Shown: positions 4,463-5,823 of the stretch, in pieces | Position numbering within the stretch: position 1 is the stretch's first letter | Layout: each line of letters begins with the position of its first letter | Source of the DNA: Fidelibacterota bacterium | Lineage (GTDB): Bacteria > Fidelibacterota > UBA2242 > JAFGTP01 | Length of the DNA stretch: 5,823 nt | Direction: 5' to 3' | NCBI GenBank assembly: GCA_021735285.1 | Contig: JAIPHI010000164.1 | Location: 1-5,823, forward strand | The notes under the pieces: model-generated | What the model saw: the letters and a program-made list of their open reading frames with translations, nothing else | Database searches by the model: none | Told to the model about the DNA's origin: nothing | Program-made: the position numbers and the translations under genes

Positions 4463-5788
4463 ATGCCAGACTTCAGATATACAGCAATAACTTCTGAAGG
4501 AAGAAAAGTCCAGGGCTTTATTAATGCCAAAAGCAAGCAACAGGCAAATAAAGCCCTGAATGTTATTTCTTCCCGGAAAAACATTTCTGTGCGGAATCTT
4601 GAAAAGCAGAAAAAATATATCTATAAAGCTAAAAACAAGTATGGTGAGTCTGTTAAAGGTGAATTAAAAGCTTATAGCAAGGATGAGCTGCAAGAAGCTC
4701 TTGAAAACCTGGACTACACAGATATCAAAATCGAGAAAAAAATTCTGGGCTCTTTATTCAATAAAATTTCTAATTCGGAGATAACCCGCTTTTTGGGCAT
4801 GTGTAGTGATCTTTTAAAAGAGAATCTAGCCTTTGAAGAAATATTGAATTTGATCGCTTCGGATACTGATAATCTTAGAATGAAGGGCATTATTCGAGAG
4901 ATTATAAGAGACCTAAAAGAGGGCAAAGAAGGTAAGGAGGTCTTTGGAAAACATAAGGATGTATTTGGCGATTTTCCAGCCTATATGATGGGGATTGCAG
5001 TTGAAAGCGGTAATATGAAAGAAATTTTTAAAAATACTGCTACGTTTTTGGAAAGAGATCAGGAATTTAAAAAGAAGATCAGACAGGCTTTGATTATGCC
5101 GATCTTTACTATTTTGATAATTAATGTGGCAATAATTTATTATGTACTGAAAATTTTTCCGGCTACCGCCCAATTATTCATCAAGATGAATAAAGAAGTA
5201 CCTGAAATGACAGCTGCTACTCTTTCAGTACGGGATTTTTTAGTGAATAACTGGATACTGCTACTTATAGCTATATTGGTACCAATTTTTGGTATTTTAT
5301 TATGGGGCCGGACGGAAAAGGGGAAATACTATATTGATAAATTCAAATTAAAAATTCCGGTAATTGGTAAAATCATGCATAAGAACAGCATTGAAGTTTT
5401 TGCCCGGGTTTTTCATTCTCTATATAGTGGCTCGGGTGCTAATATTGAAGCCATAAAAATAGCATCGGAAGCCTGCCGCAATTATTATATTGAACGGCAG
5501 ATAAAAGATGTTGCGATTCCATTGATGTTAAAAGAAGGTAAAGGATTGGTTGAATCTTTTGGATCTTCCGGAGTTTTTACAAGGGCTGCATTGTCAAGAT
5601 TCCGAGCTGGTGAACAATCGGGTTCATTACGTATGAATGCCAAACAACTGGCCAATTTTTATGCTACTGAAGTTACTTATAGTATGGATAGATTTGTCAA
5701 TGTTATACAAATTTCTGTTTCTCTGGTGATTACTGTGGCAATGCTATTTTTGACTTTGGTTTCAAGCGAGACTGTGATGATCCAGTAA
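4463..5788 (+). CDS. GspF/PilC-family inner-membrane platform protein (441 aa)
   Basis: This is the polytopic protein that links the cytoplasmic assembly ATPase to pilin insertion in type IV pili and type II secretion. Two T2SSF domains are visible, at about 106-230 and 308-430. Each ends in a long hydrophobic segment (about 209-229 and 412-433), and a further one lies between them at 263-281. The ESGNMKEIF (181-189) and GEQSGSLR (383-390) motifs are the paired [E]-S-G-x-[LM] signatures of the family. Length is close to the usual 400 or so residues, with the excess at the N-terminus, where the short beta-rich start domain is present twice (about 3-48 and 51-93). An in-frame TGA at 4454-4456 fixes the ATG as the earliest start, but no Shine-Dalgarno sequence precedes it, unlike its neighbours, so initiation may depend on coupling or an unstructured AT-rich leader. 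The assignment is firm; pilus versus secretion use cannot be decided here. Confidence 0.93.
   Translation: MPDFRYTAITSEGRKVQGFINAKSKQQANKALNVISSRKNISVRNLEKQKKYIYKAKNKYGESVKGELKAYSKDELQEALENLDYTDIKIEKKILGSLFNKISNSEITRFLGMCSDLLKENLAFEEILNLIASDTDNLRMKGIIREIIRDLKEGKEGKEVFGKHKDVFGDFPAYMMGIAVESGNMKEIFKNTATFLERDQEFKKKIRQALIMPIFTILIINVAIIYYVLKIFPATAQLFIKMNKEVPEMTAATLSVRDFLVNNWILLLIAILVPIFGILLWGRTEKGKYYIDKFKLKIPVIGKIMHKNSIEVFARVFHSLYSGSGANIEAIKIASEACRNYYIERQIKDVAIPLMLKEGKGLVESFGSSGVFTRAALSRFRAGEQSGSLRMNAKQLANFYATEVTYSMDRFVNVIQISVSLVITVAMLFLTLVSSETVMIQ
4469..4741 (+). repeat. Internal duplication of the platform protein's N-terminal domain
   Basis: Residues 3-48 and 51-93 align without gaps at an offset of 48 through the pattern Y-x-A-x5-G-x2-V-x-G-x3-A-x-S: Y6/Y54, A8/A56, G13/G61, V16/V64, G18/G66, A22/A70 and S24/S72. 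This is the standard start motif of GspF/PilC proteins, normally present once. The DNA copies are no longer obviously similar, so the duplication is old. Confidence 0.75.
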
Positions 5789-5811
5789 AATTAAATAAGG
5801 GTTGAAATAAG

Positions 5812-5820
5812 AAGGCGAGG
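5812..5820 (+). promoter_or_regulatory. Probable ribosome binding site of the next gene
   Basis: AAGGCGAGG, purine-rich and like the strong ribosome sites elsewhere in the window, lies 24 bases after the platform protein stop and three bases before the window ends. The start codon would lie just outside. This implies that the operon continues rightward. No terminator is seen between 5789 and 5823. Confidence 0.55.
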
Positions 5821-5823
5821 ACA

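Overview
The window is AT-rich, uses the standard bacterial code, and carries part of a type IV pilus / type II secretion-like (type IV filament) locus. Four of the five genes fit that theme: a small major-pilin-like protein, a GspF/PilC inner-membrane platform protein, a PilX-like minor pilin with a beta-solenoid-like body, and an NtrC-family regulator. The pilin start (MGQQQLLLI) and the platform protein with a doubled N-terminal domain resemble, from family knowledge, loci of low-GC members of the FCB group (Fibrobacteres-Chlorobi-Bacteroidetes and relatives such as Marinimicrobia, Ignavibacteria or Calditrichaeota). That placement is inference; nothing in the window fixes the species.

Layout. 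Positions 11-586 (+) encode a membrane-anchored protein I do not recognise. It converges on the minor pilin at 731-1864 (-), with a perfect 10-bp hairpin terminator between them. Behind the minor pilin, on the same strand, is the regulator at 2038-3372 (-). A 634-bp gene-free region (3373-4006) separates this leftward pair from the rightward pair, pilin (4007-4429) and platform protein (4463-5788). The window ends on a Shine-Dalgarno-like sequence, so another gene probably follows.

How it may work. The platform protein would anchor the assembly machine and drive addition of the 140-residue pilin; the minor pilin would cap or prime the fibre or sit on its surface. No assembly ATPase, secretin or prepilin peptidase is in the window.

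The most notable feature is the control region. The regulator has kept the NtrC domain plan (receiver, AAA+, Fis-type helix-turn-helix) but has lost the GAFTGA loop, the Walker B glutamate, both arginine-finger positions, the sensor II arginine, and part of the phospho-acceptor pocket. By motif reading it should not be able to activate sigma-54 polymerase. Yet its own gene is preceded by a near-consensus sigma-54 -24/-12 element, with a perfect 13-bp palindrome over the predicted start of transcription. The divergent pilin gene has a weaker sigma-54-like element with two 11-bp direct repeats upstream, at typical enhancer distance. This suggests a sigma-54 pilus circuit in which another activator drives transcription and this pseudo-activator acts as a DNA-binding modulator or repressor. 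The same gap also holds a compact, RNA-like double hairpin with a tandem G-A step.
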